Origin: Peptoniphilus_B koenoeneniae
GTDB lineage: Bacteria; Bacillota; Clostridia; Tissierellales; Peptoniphilaceae
Assembly (NCBI RefSeq): GCF_030812875.1
Contig: NZ_JAUSTN010000013.1
Location: forward strand, 1 to 5,755
Length of the DNA: 5,755 bases
Reading direction: 5' to 3'
Below the pieces are notes generated by a model. That model was not told where the DNA came from and searched no databases. It saw only the letters and a list, made by a program, of their open reading frames with translations. Position numbers and translations under genes: made by a program. Shown one piece after another: positions 5,585 through 5,755 of the stretch; positions within the stretch are counted from its first letter, which is position 1, and every line of letters begins with the position of its first letter.

Positions 5585-5614
5585 TTTATATGAGTAAATA
5601 CTGCAAATTTACAA
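5585..5614 (-). promoter_or_regulatory. Probable promoter of the ABC gene with a dyad in its spacer
   Basis: On the minus strand TTGTAA (5609-5614) and TATAAA (5585-5590) are 18 bp apart, directly after the upstream terminator and about 65 nt before the ABC start. A short inverted repeat, GTAAAT-N7-ATTTAC (5594-5612), lies mostly between the two boxes and could be an operator. In such AT-rich DNA, matches of this quality can arise by chance. Confidence 0.4.
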
Positions 5615-5641
5615 AAAAATAAAGGCAGTCCGAAGACTGCC
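5613..5641 (-). terminator. Intrinsic terminator with UUCG tetraloop
   Basis: A perfect 7-bp GC-rich stem, GGCAGTC / GACTGCC (5635-5641 with 5624-5630), encloses TTCG on the minus strand. It is followed by TTTATTTTTTT. It begins only 5 nt after the stop codon of the gene entering from the right edge and separates that gene from the ABC remnant. In the plus direction there is no T tract, so it is directional. Confidence 0.88.
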
Positions 5642-5646
5642 GATAT

Positions 5647-5755
5647 TTACCTCTCTGCACCTTTGCTATGGTCTTTCTTAGTTGACTTAGTTTTGTCATC
5701 TGTCTTAAAGCTTTTTATTTGCCCTAATATGGACTTTTTATCTTTATCTTGACTC
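5647..5755 (-). CDS. C-terminal tail of an unidentified lysine-rich protein (5' part beyond window)
   Basis: Only the last 35 codons and the TAA stop (5647-5649) are inside the window; the reading frame enters at base 5754. The tail contains KKSILGQIKSFKTDDKTK and ends KKDHSKGAER. It is very rich in Lys, Asp and Ser and probably disordered or helical. The strong terminator immediately after the stop supports it as a real gene end, and the other two minus frames are closed by stops. Basic tails like this occur on relaxases and other proteins of Bacillota mobile elements, which would fit the DUF3847-like and XRE genes nearby. The fragment is too short to identify and I give no function. Confidence 0.6.
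   Translation of the reverse strand, partial: SQDKDKKSILGQIKSFKTDDKTKSTKKDHSKGAER

Overview
This window is AT-rich (roughly 30% G+C by eye) and looks like Bacillota DNA. The evidence is strong AGGAGG-type ribosome binding sites, TTG starts, a BlaI/M56 pair and secreted copper-amine-oxidase-N domains. An anaerobic Gram-positive coccus or clostridial relative would fit, but the genus cannot be fixed from the sequence alone. Every gene I can support lies on the minus strand, so biological order runs from high to low coordinates.

Right end (about 5755-4792): the lysine-rich C-terminal tail of an unidentified protein ends at 5647 and is followed by a clear intrinsic terminator (5613-5641). Next comes a probable promoter with a dyad in its spacer, then a damaged ABC-transporter ATPase gene starting at 5520. 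This gene has an in-frame TAA just after the Walker A region. It is also cut off after the Walker B/D-loop, where it is joined in frame to a small XRE/Cro-type helix-turn-helix protein. No permease gene follows, so this region appears to be a recombination scar.

Centre (4750-1007): a compact four-gene transcription unit. It starts with a near-consensus promoter (TTGACC-17-TATACT) whose -35 box lies inside a perfect 10+5+10 inverted repeat. The genes are a BlaI/MecI-family repressor, an overlapping BlaR1-like M56 membrane metalloprotease, a small lipoprotein 11 nt later, and a secreted protein with short WFNGLSKEEQ repeats and two copper-amine-oxidase-like modules. A terminator closes the unit at about 1007-1038. 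By analogy with BlaI/BlaR1, the protease would sense an envelope signal and inactivate the repressor, inducing the two exported proteins. The extracellular domain of the protease is only about 150 residues and shows no penicillin-binding/class D beta-lactamase signature, so the signal is probably not a simple beta-lactam response.

Left end (1007-1): an isolated N-terminal fragment of a phage tail tape-measure protein (TTG start, strong RBS, 71 codons) is followed by short out-of-frame coding remnants. The 5' part of a DUF3847-like, mobilisation-associated protein then runs off the left edge. The BlaI-M56 operon is therefore flanked on both sides by truncated pieces of mobile elements, which suggests it is cargo in a mosaic island. 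The operon, its unusual sensor and its operator are the best candidates for something undescribed.
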